Shown one piece after another: positions 1 through 6,735 of a stretch of 6,963 nt of DNA. Each line of letters begins with the position of its first letter. The stretch's first letter is position 1. The DNA lies in NCBI GenBank assembly GCA_017881765.1, contig JADGQN010000254.1, forward strand, positions 1-6,963, written 5' to 3'. The position numbers and the translations under genes were made by a program. Source of the DNA: Syntrophobacterales bacterium. Its GTDB lineage: Bacteria > Desulfobacterota > Syntrophorhabdia > Syntrophorhabdales > WCHB1-27. The notes under the pieces were generated by a model. It worked only from the letters and a program-made list of their open reading frames with translations. It had not been told where the DNA came from and did not search any database.

Positions 1-1
1 C

Positions 2-577
2 CATGCCCTGCTTTACCTCATCGTTTCTTTGCTCTCTGTGGCATTGATCTTCTTCATTCTCGGGGCACACTTTGCGGCAGCGCTCGAGGTAATCGTTTAT
101 GCCGGGGCAATTATGGTGCTCTTTGTCTTCGTCATCATGATGCTCAACCTGGGACCCATGGCGGTCGAGCAGGAGAGACAGTGGGTACGTCCACACACAT
201 GGATGGGGCCGTCGATCCTCACGGGCATTCTCGGTGCGGAGCTGGTCTGGGTGCTGGCAAGCGGGGCGAGTAAGGTCTCGGGAGTCGCGGAAATCACCCC
301 GAAAGAGGTGGGTATCGCCCTCTTCGGTCCTTACGTGCTGGGCGTCGAAATGGCTTCGATGCTGCTGCTTGCAGGGCTCGTCGGTGCGCATCACCTCGGC
401 CGTCGCGGCGCGCCTTCCGAACCTGCGGCCATAGATTCCCCCGGGCAAGCCCATGGGAATCTATCTAGCGAGCACAGCGAGCGAGAGGGGAAGGCCGGGT
501 ACCCGCGTGCGGGTGGGGCTCTGCCGGCGGAGGGGGCGACGCGAGCCCCAATAACAGCACGGAAAGGAAACGGCTGA
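2..577 (+). CDS. nuoJ: NADH-quinone oxidoreductase subunit J (5' end cut off)
   Basis: NuoJ is a membrane subunit of complex I, sitting near the junction of the hydrophilic and membrane arms; it helps couple quinone reduction to proton pumping. The reading frame is open from base 2, so the TTG at 29 is only an internal codon. The visible protein has 191 residues and begins at HALLYLI, which matches about residue 27 of E. coli NuoJ, so roughly 26 residues lie upstream. Residues 28-50 carry the family hallmark ALEVIVYAGAIMVLFVF followed by MMLNLG, and residues 107-130 carry LFGPYVLGVEMASMLLLAGL. The tail after residue 133 is about 60 residues, against about 30 in E. coli. It is rich in Gly, Ala, Pro, Arg and Glu, and it coincides with a palindromic repeat-like DNA segment at 431-549. 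The stop codon overlaps the nuoK start by one base (TGATG). Confidence 0.96.
   Translation, partial: HALLYLIVSLLSVALIFFILGAHFAAALEVIVYAGAIMVLFVFVIMMLNLGPMAVEQERQWVRPHTWMGPSILTGILGAELVWVLASGASKVSGVAEITPKEVGIALFGPYVLGVEMASMLLLAGLVGAHHLGRRGAPSEPAAIDSPGQAHGNLSSEHSEREGKAGYPRAGGALPAEGATRAPITARKGNG
431..549. repeat. Palindrome-rich repeat-like insert inside the 3' end of nuoJ
   Basis: ATAGATTCCC at 431-440 is the exact reverse complement of GGGAATCTAT at 455-464. Between them GGGC (443-446) and GCCC (449-452) also pair, giving 16-base arms with two mismatches around a 2-base loop. More symmetry follows: GGGTACCC at 497-504, CCCGC/GCGGG at 502-506 and 509-513, and GGGGCTC/GAGCCCC at 515-521 and 543-549. 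A direct run of GCGAG-type units lies between 468 and 486. The segment is read in frame as roughly 40 hydrophilic residues of NuoJ beyond the conserved core. The composition and nested symmetry differ from the surrounding membrane-protein code and resemble dispersed palindromic elements. The exact boundaries and family are inferred; no second copy occurs in this window. Confidence 0.6.
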
Positions 578-885
578 TGGGACAGATACCAACAGAGCAG
601 GGGCTTATCCTGGCGGGGCTTCTTTTTATCCTCGGCCTCGTTGGCCTCCTCGTCCGGCGTAACATCATCTTCATGCTGCTCGCCCTGGAAATCATGCTGA
701 ATGCCGCGGGACTGGCCTTCGTCGTGGCCGGTGCGCGCTGGAATCAACCGGATGGGCAGGTCATGTTTATTTTTGTCCTGACCATGGCGGCCGCGGAGGT
801 GTCGGTTGGGCTTGCGCTGGTGCTTCAACTGTATCAGAAATTCAAGACCCTTGATGTCGATGCTGCAAGCGAATTGAGAGATTGA
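577..885 (+). CDS. nuoK: NADH-quinone oxidoreductase subunit K
   Basis: NuoK is the small three-helix subunit of the complex I membrane arm, related to MrpC, and contributes buried glutamates to the proton/charge path. The product has 102 residues, close to the usual length of about 100. It aligns almost end to end with E. coli NuoK: LILAGLLFILGL near the start, RRNIIFMLLALEIMLNAAGL at residues 27-46, and VMFIFVLTMAAAEVSVGLAL at 62-81. The two essential membrane glutamates are Glu38 and Glu74, equivalent to E. coli Glu36 and Glu72. The C-terminus (LDVDAASELRD) is also typical. The ATG overlaps the nuoJ stop by one base, and an AAAGGAAA purine stretch at about 563-570 is a plausible ribosome-binding site. 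Confidence 0.98.
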   Translation: MGQIPTEQGLILAGLLFILGLVGLLVRRNIIFMLLALEIMLNAAGLAFVVAGARWNQPDGQVMFIFVLTMAAAEVSVGLALVLQLYQKFKTLDVDAASELRD

Positions 886-886
886 T

Positions 887-2773
887 ATGCTTGAGCTTCT
901 TTGGTTGATACCTGCCTTGCCTTATGCCGGATTTGCCGTCCTGGCCGTCGCGGGCGGCCGGCTTTCCCGGTCGGTTACGGCAAGTCTCGGAGTGATCCCG
1001 GTGGGTCTTTCGGCAGCGGTAGCGCTCCTTGTAGGTATTGAGTTCATCTGGTTCTGGCCCGAGAACACCTACGCCCAACTGCTCTGGACGTGGATCGCCG
1101 TGGGCCGGTTCACCCCGACTATCGGCTTCTACCTGGACGCCCTGTCATTGGTCATGATACTGGTGGTCACCGTCATCGGCTTTCTGATCCTTCTCTATTC
1201 CGTCGGATTCATGATGCGGAGCGAGGGGTACAGCCGCTTTTTCGCGTACATGAACCTTTTCGTCGCCTCGATGCTCACTCTCGTCATGGCCGATAATCTG
1301 CTCCTTCTCTACCTCGGATGGGAGGGTGTCGGTCTTTGCAGCTACCTGCTCATAGGCTTTTGGTACAATGATCCCGCAAATGGACGCGCCGCCATCAAGG
1401 CATTCCTCGTCACCCGTGTCGGCGATGCTTCCATGGCTGTTGGCCTCTTTCTCATTTTCGTCAGTCTGGGCACGCTCCAGATACAGGAGATCATGCAAAA
1501 GGCCGAAATACAGTGGGCCATCGGGTCCGGCATAGCAATAGCCGCTTCCGCATTGCTCCTGGGAGGGGCGCTCGGCAAGTCGGCCCAACTGCCGCTGCAG
1601 ACGTGGCTCCCCGACGCCATGGCGGGACCCACTCCCGTGAGCGCCCTTATCCACGCCGCGACCATGGTAACCGCCGGGGTTTATCTGATAGCCAGAACGC
1701 ACGTGCTTTTTACACTCGCGCCGCCCGTACTCACAGCCGTCGCCGTGATAGGAGCAATAACACTGCTCATTGCCGGGCTCAGCGCGCTCACCCAGCACGA
1801 CATCAAGCGAGCCCTCGCCTATTCCACGATGAGCCAGGTCGGCTACATGTTCCTCGCCCTGGGCGTCGGTGCCTGGTCTGCCGCCATCTTTCACTTTGTG
1901 ACGCATGCCTGTTTCAAGGCGTTGCTCTTTCTTGCTGCCGGGGTAGTCATCCAGGGGCTGAATGAGGAACATAACATGTTCAAGATGGGGGGGTTGAGAC
2001 GGGTAATCCCCGGGACCTTCTGGGCCTTCATCGTGGGTGCTGCGTCCCTGTCAGCCCTGCCGCTCGTGACTGCCGGCTTTTACAGCAAGGATCTGATCCT
2101 CATGGAAGCGTGGTCGTCACAAGCCGGCAATGGGTGGCTCTGGCTGGCAGGATTAATAGGAACCCTTCTTACATCGGTCTACGCCTTCCGCATGGTCTTC
2201 CTGACCTTCTTTGGAGAAGCAAAGACTGAGTTCCACAAGAGGGCTGATATCACCATGAAGATCCCCCTGGCGATCCTGGCTCTGCTCTCAATCGTGGCCG
2301 GCTTTATAGAGACACCTCAGGGCCTCGGCAATATGACGCTTTTCTCCGACTTCATGGAGACCGCCCTGCCCGCTCTCCCCACGCTGCCGACCGGCTCTCT
2401 CACGGTAATAGCAAAGATCGCGGTCCCTATCATTTCCCTCATAGGGCTCTACCTCGCATATCTGCTCTTTGTGCGGAGGCCCGGCTGGGTCAGGCGCGCC
2501 ACGGAGACACCCGTGGGATCGCTGCTCCACGCTTACTGGCTTTCCGGATGGGGTTTTGACTGGCTCTATTCCCGCCTCATCGTGAGGCCCTTTGTCCGCA
2601 TGGCCGATTGGAACAGGCAGGATGCGATCGATCTCGTCTATGATGCCGTTGCGGGGATATGCATGGTTTCTTCCGACGCACTGGCACTGACCCAAACAGG
2701 AAAGATACGCTGGTACGCCGCGGCAATAACCGTTGGTGTGCTGATATTCATAGCCATAGTGGTGCTCGGATGA
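887..2773 (+). CDS. nuoL: NADH-quinone oxidoreductase subunit L
   Basis: NuoL is the most distal antiporter-like subunit of complex I. It carries one proton channel and, at its C-terminus, the long lateral helix that runs along the membrane arm. The product has 628 residues against 613 in E. coli. Key residues are visible: Glu146 in YLGWEGVGLCSYLLIGF, Lys231 in GKSAQLPLQTWL, His256 in PVSALIHAATMVTAGVYLIA, Lys344 in THACFKALLFLA and Lys401 in AGFYSKD. These correspond to E. coli Glu144, Lys229, Lys342 and Lys399. DIKRALAYSTMSQVGYM at 305-321 is the typical broken-helix neighbourhood. The C-terminal part (about residues 505-628) keeps the WGFDWLY and IRWYAA motifs of the lateral-helix region. 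The start lies one base after the nuoK stop, and the stop overlaps nuoM, which fits translational coupling. Confidence 0.98.
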   Translation: MLELLWLIPALPYAGFAVLAVAGGRLSRSVTASLGVIPVGLSAAVALLVGIEFIWFWPENTYAQLLWTWIAVGRFTPTIGFYLDALSLVMILVVTVIGFLILLYSVGFMMRSEGYSRFFAYMNLFVASMLTLVMADNLLLLYLGWEGVGLCSYLLIGFWYNDPANGRAAIKAFLVTRVGDASMAVGLFLIFVSLGTLQIQEIMQKAEIQWAIGSGIAIAASALLLGGALGKSAQLPLQTWLPDAMAGPTPVSALIHAATMVTAGVYLIARTHVLFTLAPPVLTAVAVIGAITLLIAGLSALTQHDIKRALAYSTMSQVGYMFLALGVGAWSAAIFHFVTHACFKALLFLAAGVVIQGLNEEHNMFKMGGLRRVIPGTFWAFIVGAASLSALPLVTAGFYSKDLILMEAWSSQAGNGWLWLAGLIGTLLTSVYAFRMVFLTFFGEAKTEFHKRADITMKIPLAILALLSIVAGFIETPQGLGNMTLFSDFMETALPALPTLPTGSLTVIAKIAVPIISLIGLYLAYLLFVRRPGWVRRATETPVGSLLHAYWLSGWGFDWLYSRLIVRPFVRMADWNRQDAIDLVYDAVAGICMVSSDALALTQTGKIRWYAAAITVGVLIFIAIVVLG

Positions 2774-4302
2774 TGCTCGTCTGGCTGATACTCATACCTC
2801 TGGTCGGAGGGGTGCTGGCATGGCTCTTCGACCGTGCGGGAAACCGTTGGCCACGCTGGATCTCGCTTTTTGCCTTTGGCATCGATCTCGCGTTGGTGCT
2901 GCTGCTCTGGGTAGAGCACCCCGGCGAAGTTGACCTCACGGCCAACCGCGCGTGGTTTGCCGAAATTCAGGTACCATGGATCAGCAGTATGGGCATCACC
3001 ATTCACCTGGCGATTGACGGGATAAGCCTGCTTCTTGTGATGCTCTCTTGCTTTCTCGGAATCATGGCAACCATCGCCTCGTGGACAGAAATACGGGAGC
3101 GGGTAGGTCTCTTCCACTTCAACCTGACATGGACAGTCGCAGGTATAATCGGGGTCTTTCTCTCCCTCGACCTCTTCCTTTTCTATTTCTTCTGGGAGCT
3201 GATGCTCATCCCCATGTACTTCCTCATTGCTCTCTGGGGTCACGAGAACCGCTCCTACGCTTCCGTCAAGTTTTTCCTGTTCACGCAGGTAGGCGGTCTG
3301 GCGATGCTCCTTGGCATCCTGGGCATATACTTCGTCCACGGCAGGCAAACAGGCATCTATACCTTCGATTATTCAGAGCTGCTCGGCACGAGGATGAGCC
3401 CGAATACAGCCCTGCTCCTTATGCTCAGCTTTCTGGCTGCCTTTCTCGTCAAACTGCCCGCCCTGCCCTTCCATGCGTGGCTTCCTGATGCACACACCGA
3501 AGCGCCGACGGGAGGAAGCGTGATTCTTGCCGGACTATTGCTCAAGACGGGCGCTTACGGGATCCTGCGGTTCGCGGTCCCGCTATTCCCGGGGGCCGCA
3601 CTTCAGATTGCGCCATGGGCGATGATGGTCGGCGTAATCGGCATTCTTTACGGGGCCGTGCTCGCCTTTGCTCAGACTGACCTGAAACGACTGGTGGCTT
3701 ATACGAGTGTCAGCCACATGGGCTTTGTGCTTCTCGGCATATTCGCCTGGAACGAGCTTGCGCTGCAGGGCGTGATCATCCAGATGCTCTGCCACGGGAT
3801 CAGTGCGGGCGCTCTTTTTATGTTGGTGGGATCTTTGCAGGAACGGCTCCGCACACGGGACACACGGCGCATGGGCGGTTTGTGGCCGGTCGCGCCGCGC
3901 ACGGGCGGAGCCATGCTTTTCTTTGCCCTTGCCTCACTTGGGCTGCCGGGTATGGGCAACTTTGTTGGTGAGTTTTTGGTGCTGCTAGGGACATACAGGG
4001 TAAGCATCCTCCTGACGGTGATAGCGGCCGGCGGCTTTATCGTCTCGACGGTTTACGCGTTGTGGATGATCCAGCGGGCCTTGTACGGTCCGAATGAGGA
4101 GGGCTGGCGGATCCCCGACCTTTCCATGAGAGAAGTCGGGGCTATGACGGCGATGGTCCTTGCGATCCTCTGGCTGGGGCTCTACCCGAGACCCTTTATT
4201 CATACCGCCGGACATGGCCTCGACCAGATACAGAAGATCGTCCGGCAGGCCCGGGCAGACAGAACTATTATGCCTCCAATCGAGTCAGCGAGGGTGCGAT
4301 GA
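2773..4302 (+). CDS. nuoM: NADH-quinone oxidoreductase subunit M
   Basis: NuoM is the middle antiporter-like subunit of complex I, with one proton channel and about 14 membrane helices. From ATG 2773 the product has 509 residues, matching E. coli NuoM (509). The N-terminus MLVWLILIPLVGG aligns with the E. coli start. Channel residues are present: Glu142 in FFWELMLIPMYFLI, Lys227 in FLVKLPALPFHAWLPDAHTE, Lys258 in LLLKTGAYG, His341 in LCHGISAGALF and Glu400 in NFVGEFLVLLG. They are equivalent to E. coli Glu144, Lys234, Lys265, His348 and Glu407. Two ATGs stand in tandem (2770 and 2773). The second was chosen because of the family start, but 2770 would only add one Met and give a 4-base ATGA overlap with nuoL. 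The frame is open further upstream to 2659, but that stretch lies inside nuoL and does not match the family. Confidence 0.98.
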   Translation: MLVWLILIPLVGGVLAWLFDRAGNRWPRWISLFAFGIDLALVLLLWVEHPGEVDLTANRAWFAEIQVPWISSMGITIHLAIDGISLLLVMLSCFLGIMATIASWTEIRERVGLFHFNLTWTVAGIIGVFLSLDLFLFYFFWELMLIPMYFLIALWGHENRSYASVKFFLFTQVGGLAMLLGILGIYFVHGRQTGIYTFDYSELLGTRMSPNTALLLMLSFLAAFLVKLPALPFHAWLPDAHTEAPTGGSVILAGLLLKTGAYGILRFAVPLFPGAALQIAPWAMMVGVIGILYGAVLAFAQTDLKRLVAYTSVSHMGFVLLGIFAWNELALQGVIIQMLCHGISAGALFMLVGSLQERLRTRDTRRMGGLWPVAPRTGGAMLFFALASLGLPGMGNFVGEFLVLLGTYRVSILLTVIAAGGFIVSTVYALWMIQRALYGPNEEGWRIPDLSMREVGAMTAMVLAILWLGLYPRPFIHTAGHGLDQIQKIVRQARADRTIMPPIESARVR

Positions 4303-5726
4303 GCATTCCTCTGATGCCGATACTACCACTCATTGTGGTGAGCGCTACTTCCGTGGTGATCATGCTCGTTGTGGCCTGTTACCGGGATCACCGCTTGACG
4401 CACGTTCTGACGCTCACCGGATTAGCTCTGGCCTTCGCTACGCTTCCTGCCATCTCGTCACAAGTGCCGGCCCAGGTGACCCCACTCTTCTTGATTGATG
4501 GTTATGCGCTTTTCTATTCGGGTCTCATCCTTTTGTCCGCGCTCGTTGTGGCCCTGCTTTCATACGACTATTTGGAAGGCCGGCGGGAAGATCCGGCCGA
4601 GTATTACATACTCCTGCTCATCGCCACACTCGGTTCGATGGTCCTTGTTGCCGCGAGCCATTTTGCATCGTTTTTCCTGGGGCTCGAAGTCCTGAGCATC
4701 TCCCTCTATGCGCTGATCGCCTACGACCGGCGTCCGCTGATGGCCGAAGCCGCGGTGAAGTATCTTGTCCTCGCAGCCGCGTCCGCGTCCTTTCTCCTTT
4801 TCGGCATGGCCCTGGTCTATGCCCAGCTCGGGACGATGAGCTTTTCTGAGATCGCATCGAAGCTCGCTTCCGCCGGCGCGACTGATCTGGTTTGTGTGGT
4901 CGCCACGGTCATGATTATCGTCGGTATCGGCTTCAAGCTCGCCCTTGTGCCGTTTCACATGTGGACACCTGATGTCTACCAGGGCGCGCCGGCGCCGATC
5001 ACGGCGTTCATCGCCACGGTTTCAAAGGGAGCGGTCTTTGCGCTTTTGCTGCGCTACTTTTCAGGCATGGACCTTCATGCGTACGGCCCCCTTTTCGCGA
5101 TCTTCACCATCATTGCCATTGTCTCCATGTTCGCCGGCAATCTGCTCGCCCTCTTTCAGACAAATATCAAAAGGCTGCTCGCTTATTCGTCGATAGCGCA
5201 CCTGGGCTATCTCCTCGTGGCCTTTCTTTCGAGCGGGCCATTACGAGTGAGTGCCGTCACTTTCTACCTCGTCGCCTATTTCGTGATGACCCTGGGCGCC
5301 TTCGGGGTGGTTACGGTGCTCTCCGGCAAAGAGAACGATGCTGACCGGATCGAAGAGTACCATGGCCTTTTCACGCGGCGGCCCGGACTCGCCGGGATTT
5401 TCACCGTGATGCTTCTATCCCTTGCAGGCATGCCGCTGACAGCAGGGTTCATCGGAAAGTTTTATCTGGTTGCCGCGGGTGTCGGATCCATGCTCTGGTT
5501 GCTCGTGATCACCCTGCTGGTAAATAGTGCAATCGGCCTCTTCTATTATTTGCGAGTCATTGCCGTAATGTTCGTTCGTGAGCCCGAACCCGGCGTGACC
5601 CTTCCGGCCCGATTGCTGACGGGCGGCTTTGTGCTGGCCGCCTTGTTTGTTATACTTATCTGGCTGGGCGTTTACCCGACCCCTCTGCTGGAGATGATCC
5701 AGGCGATAAAGCTCGGCGCAGGATGA
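4299..5726 (+). CDS. nuoN: NADH-quinone oxidoreductase subunit N
   Basis: NuoN is the antiporter-like subunit closest to the quinone side of the complex I membrane arm and supplies another proton channel. The product has 475 residues and about 14 hydrophobic segments, near the usual 480-490. Visible channel residues are Glu130 in FFLGLEVLSISLYAL, Lys154 in AAVKYLVLAAASASFLLFG, Lys213 in GIGFKLALVPFHMWTPDVYQ, Lys243 in ATVSKGAVFALLLR and Lys387 in AGFIGKFYL. They match E. coli Glu133, Lys158, Lys217, Lys247 and Lys395. The ATG overlaps the nuoM stop by four bases (ATGA), with AGGG at 4291-4294 just upstream. This is normally the last gene of the nuo operon, and the next gene begins 206 bases later and is unrelated, so the operon probably ends here. 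Confidence 0.98.
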   Translation: MSIPLMPILPLIVVSATSVVIMLVVACYRDHRLTHVLTLTGLALAFATLPAISSQVPAQVTPLFLIDGYALFYSGLILLSALVVALLSYDYLEGRREDPAEYYILLLIATLGSMVLVAASHFASFFLGLEVLSISLYALIAYDRRPLMAEAAVKYLVLAAASASFLLFGMALVYAQLGTMSFSEIASKLASAGATDLVCVVATVMIIVGIGFKLALVPFHMWTPDVYQGAPAPITAFIATVSKGAVFALLLRYFSGMDLHAYGPLFAIFTIIAIVSMFAGNLLALFQTNIKRLLAYSSIAHLGYLLVAFLSSGPLRVSAVTFYLVAYFVMTLGAFGVVTVLSGKENDADRIEEYHGLFTRRPGLAGIFTVMLLSLAGMPLTAGFIGKFYLVAAGVGSMLWLLVITLLVNSAIGLFYYLRVIAVMFVREPEPGVTLPARLLTGGFVLAALFVILIWLGVYPTPLLEMIQAIKLGAG

Positions 5727-5753
5727 AAGGTGATGAGATATGCGCAAGCCTTC

Positions 5754-5783
5754 ATTCGATTCCACAGCTCCTGGGATGCGAAT
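5754..5783 (+). other. Hairpin downstream of nuoN
   Basis: ATTCGATTCC (5754-5763) can pair with GGGATGCGAAT (5773-5783), with one G-T wobble, one bulged G and a 9-base loop. It begins 28 bases after the nuoN stop, a sensible position for an operon-end structure. No T-run follows, so it is not a standard intrinsic terminator. It could protect the 3' end of the nuo transcript, be part of a factor-dependent terminator, or be chance. Confidence 0.3.
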
Positions 5784-5791
5784 TGGCCACG

Positions 5792-5916
5792 ATACCAGTT
5801 TGCATTCAAAAATAGAGCAAGGCGACCAGGAGGATAGCGACGGAGGCGTACTTATAGTACGTCGGAGTCGTGCCTCCGCAGGCAACGAAGCTATATGAAT
5901 GAAGGCAAACTGGTAT
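5792..5916. repeat. 125-bp inverted-repeat-bounded intergenic element
   Basis: ATACCAGTTTGC (5792-5803) is the exact reverse complement of GCAAACTGGTAT (5905-5916). Inside, ATTCA (5804-5808) faces TGAAT (5896-5900) with a 4-base offset, CGGAGGC (5841-5847) faces GCCTCCG (5872-5878), and the centre holds CGTAC-TTATA-GTACG (5848-5861). The nested symmetry gives one long imperfect hairpin in either strand's transcript. It encodes no transposase, so it resembles a MITE or REP/BIME-type element. A TA dinucleotide lies within each terminal arm, so a TA target duplication (arms then starting at CCAGTTTGC) is possible but cannot be told apart from the palindrome itself. The element ends 3 bases before the Shine-Dalgarno sequence of the next gene, so it lies in that gene's leader or overlaps its promoter. 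Confidence 0.72.
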
Positions 5917-5919
5917 AAG

Positions 5920-5926
5920 AGGAGGT
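5920..5926 (+). promoter_or_regulatory. Strong Shine-Dalgarno for the HAD gene
   Basis: AGGAGGT is a near-perfect anti-16S match, with 6 bases between it and the ATG at 5933. It fixes the start of the hydrolase and contrasts with the coupled, weaker starts inside the nuo operon, so this gene is initiated independently. Confidence 0.85.
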
Positions 5927-5932
5927 AGACAG

Positions 5933-6556
5933 ATGGCGAGCACAAGTATCACCACCCTCTTTCTGGACCTTGGGGGAGTGCTGCTTAGCAATGGCTGGGA
6001 CCGCACATCCCGAAAGCGCGCCGCGGAAAAGTTTGGAATCGACTTTACGGAGATGGATGAGCGGCACCACCTGACCTTCGGCACGTATGAGGAAGGGAAG
6101 CTGAGCCTGGAGGACTACCTGAGCCGCGCTGTCTTTTACGAAGAGCGCCCTTTTTCGCGGGATTCCTTCATCATGTTCATGTTTGCCCAGTCGCATCCGT
6201 ACCCTGACATGATCGAAATGGTCCGCCGGCTTAAAGAACATTATGGGCTAAAGGTTATCTGCGTCAGCAACGAGGGACGCGAGCTTACGGAATACCGCAT
6301 CAAGCGTTTCGAGTTGCGTACGTTTTTCGATTGTTTTGTTTCATCATGTTTCGTCCACGTGCGCAAACCGGATTACGATATCTATCGCATAGCCATGGAC
6401 ATTGCTCAGGCGCCGTGCGAAGAGGTCGTCTATATTGAAGACCGGGACATGTTCGTTGAGGCAGCCCGGTGTCTTGGCATCCAGGGCATCGTTCACAAGG
6501 ACTACGCGTCAACGCGGGAAGCCCTCGCAGCACTTGGGCTTTCGCTTCCGGAGTAA
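5933..6556 (+). CDS. HAD-superfamily hydrolase (probable sugar-phosphate phosphatase-like)
   Basis: The 207-residue product is a soluble haloacid dehalogenase-superfamily protein with a small helical cap inserted after motif I. Motif I is FLDLGGVLL with the nucleophile Asp12. The usual second Asp is Gly14, as in the DLGNV type of motif seen in E. coli YihX, a glucose-1-phosphatase. Motif II is Ser112 in VICVSNEGRE, motif III is Lys145 in HVRKPDYDIY, and motif IV is YIEDRD (169-172, with Glu169, Asp170, Asp172). All four are in order and correctly spaced. No signal peptide or membrane helix is seen. The ATG is set by AGGAGGT just upstream. It sits between a repeat element and gnd, 179 bases before gnd. 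A role in removing phosphate from a sugar phosphate is plausible from the family and the neighbour, but the substrate cannot be read from sequence. A dehalogenase role is less likely but not excluded. Confidence 0.88.
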   Translation: MASTSITTLFLDLGGVLLSNGWDRTSRKRAAEKFGIDFTEMDERHHLTFGTYEEGKLSLEDYLSRAVFYEERPFSRDSFIMFMFAQSHPYPDMIEMVRRLKEHYGLKVICVSNEGRELTEYRIKRFELRTFFDCFVSSCFVHVRKPDYDIYRIAMDIAQAPCEEVVYIEDRDMFVEAARCLGIQGIVHKDYASTREALAALGLSLPE

Positions 6557-6590
6557 AGAACCAGTGAAACAATTGGCCCATTCTGCTGCC

Positions 6591-6693
6591 TCGTCATTCC
6601 GGCGAAAGCCGGAATCCAGAATTTACAAGGGATGGCGGGGAGTCTGGACCCCGGTTTCCTTACAGGATGCTTCGCTATCCACCGGGGTGACGA
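6591..6693. repeat. Cloverleaf-like palindromic intergenic repeat
   Basis: Four perfect stems abut one another. The outer stem is TCGTCA (6591-6596) with TGACGA (6688-6693). Stem 1 is ATTCCGGC (6596-6603) and GCCGGAAT (6608-6615) around a GAAA loop. Stem 2 is TCCAGA (6615-6620) with TCTGGA (6643-6648). Stem 3 is ACCCCGGT (6648-6655) with ACCGGGGT (6681-6688), which contains a further GGAT/ATCC pair (6665-6668, 6677-6680). Neighbouring stems share a single base at each junction. The CGTCATTCCGGCGAAAGCC type of core is, as I recall it, a dispersed repeat seen between genes in many bacteria. It follows the HAD stop by 34 bases and could end or stabilise that transcript. A T-run at 6703-6708 lies 9 bases beyond the outer stem, too far for a textbook terminator. 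Confidence 0.8.
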
Positions 6694-6723
6694 CAAAAGC
6701 AATTTTTTCACAGGTTCAAAAAC

Positions 6724-6728
6724 AGGAG
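6724..6728 (+). promoter_or_regulatory. Shine-Dalgarno for gnd
   Basis: AGGAG lies 7 bases before the ATG at 6736 and decides that start. No convincing -10/-35 pair was found between the repeat and this site, so the promoter may lie within or before the repeat, or gnd may be read from upstream. Confidence 0.8.
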
Positions 6729-6735
6729 TTGGATA

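Noticed and set aside
29..31. TTG at 29 as the start of nuoJ.
   Set aside because: The frame is open upstream to base 2 and encodes HALLYLIVS, the conserved NuoJ segment, so the true start lies before the window.
1145..1972. A long open frame of 275 codons on the - strand inside nuoL.
   Set aside because: It is fully antisense to strongly conserved NuoL code, is rich in Glu, Gly, His and Arg with no domain, and is the usual shadow of a GC-rich gene.
2659..2772. Possible N-terminal extension of NuoM from an upstream ATG.
   Set aside because: It would overlap nuoL by over 100 bases, encodes a charged segment unlike NuoM, and the ATG at 2773 matches the family start.
2638..3348. A 236-codon - strand frame across the nuoL/nuoM junction.
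   Set aside because: It is antisense to two conserved genes, with low-complexity acidic composition and no recognisable motif.
5740..5898. A 52-codon frame starting at ATG 5740 behind a GGTGATGAG stretch, between nuoN and the HAD gene.
   Set aside because: About two thirds of it runs through the inverted-repeat element at 5792-5916, it has no recognisable motif, and only about 17 codons lie outside the repeat. The start context is weak. It is most likely an accidental frame.
6591..6693. A tRNA gene, because of the cloverleaf-like fold.
   Set aside because: The stem lengths are wrong, there is no GTTCRA-type T-loop, no anticodon arm of 5 bp with a 7-base loop, and no CCA-ready acceptor end.
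6591..6708. An intrinsic terminator for the HAD gene formed by the repeat and the T-run at 6703-6708.
   Set aside because: The T-run is 9 bases away from the nearest stem, so the classic stem-plus-U-tract arrangement is absent. The structure is better described as a palindromic repeat.
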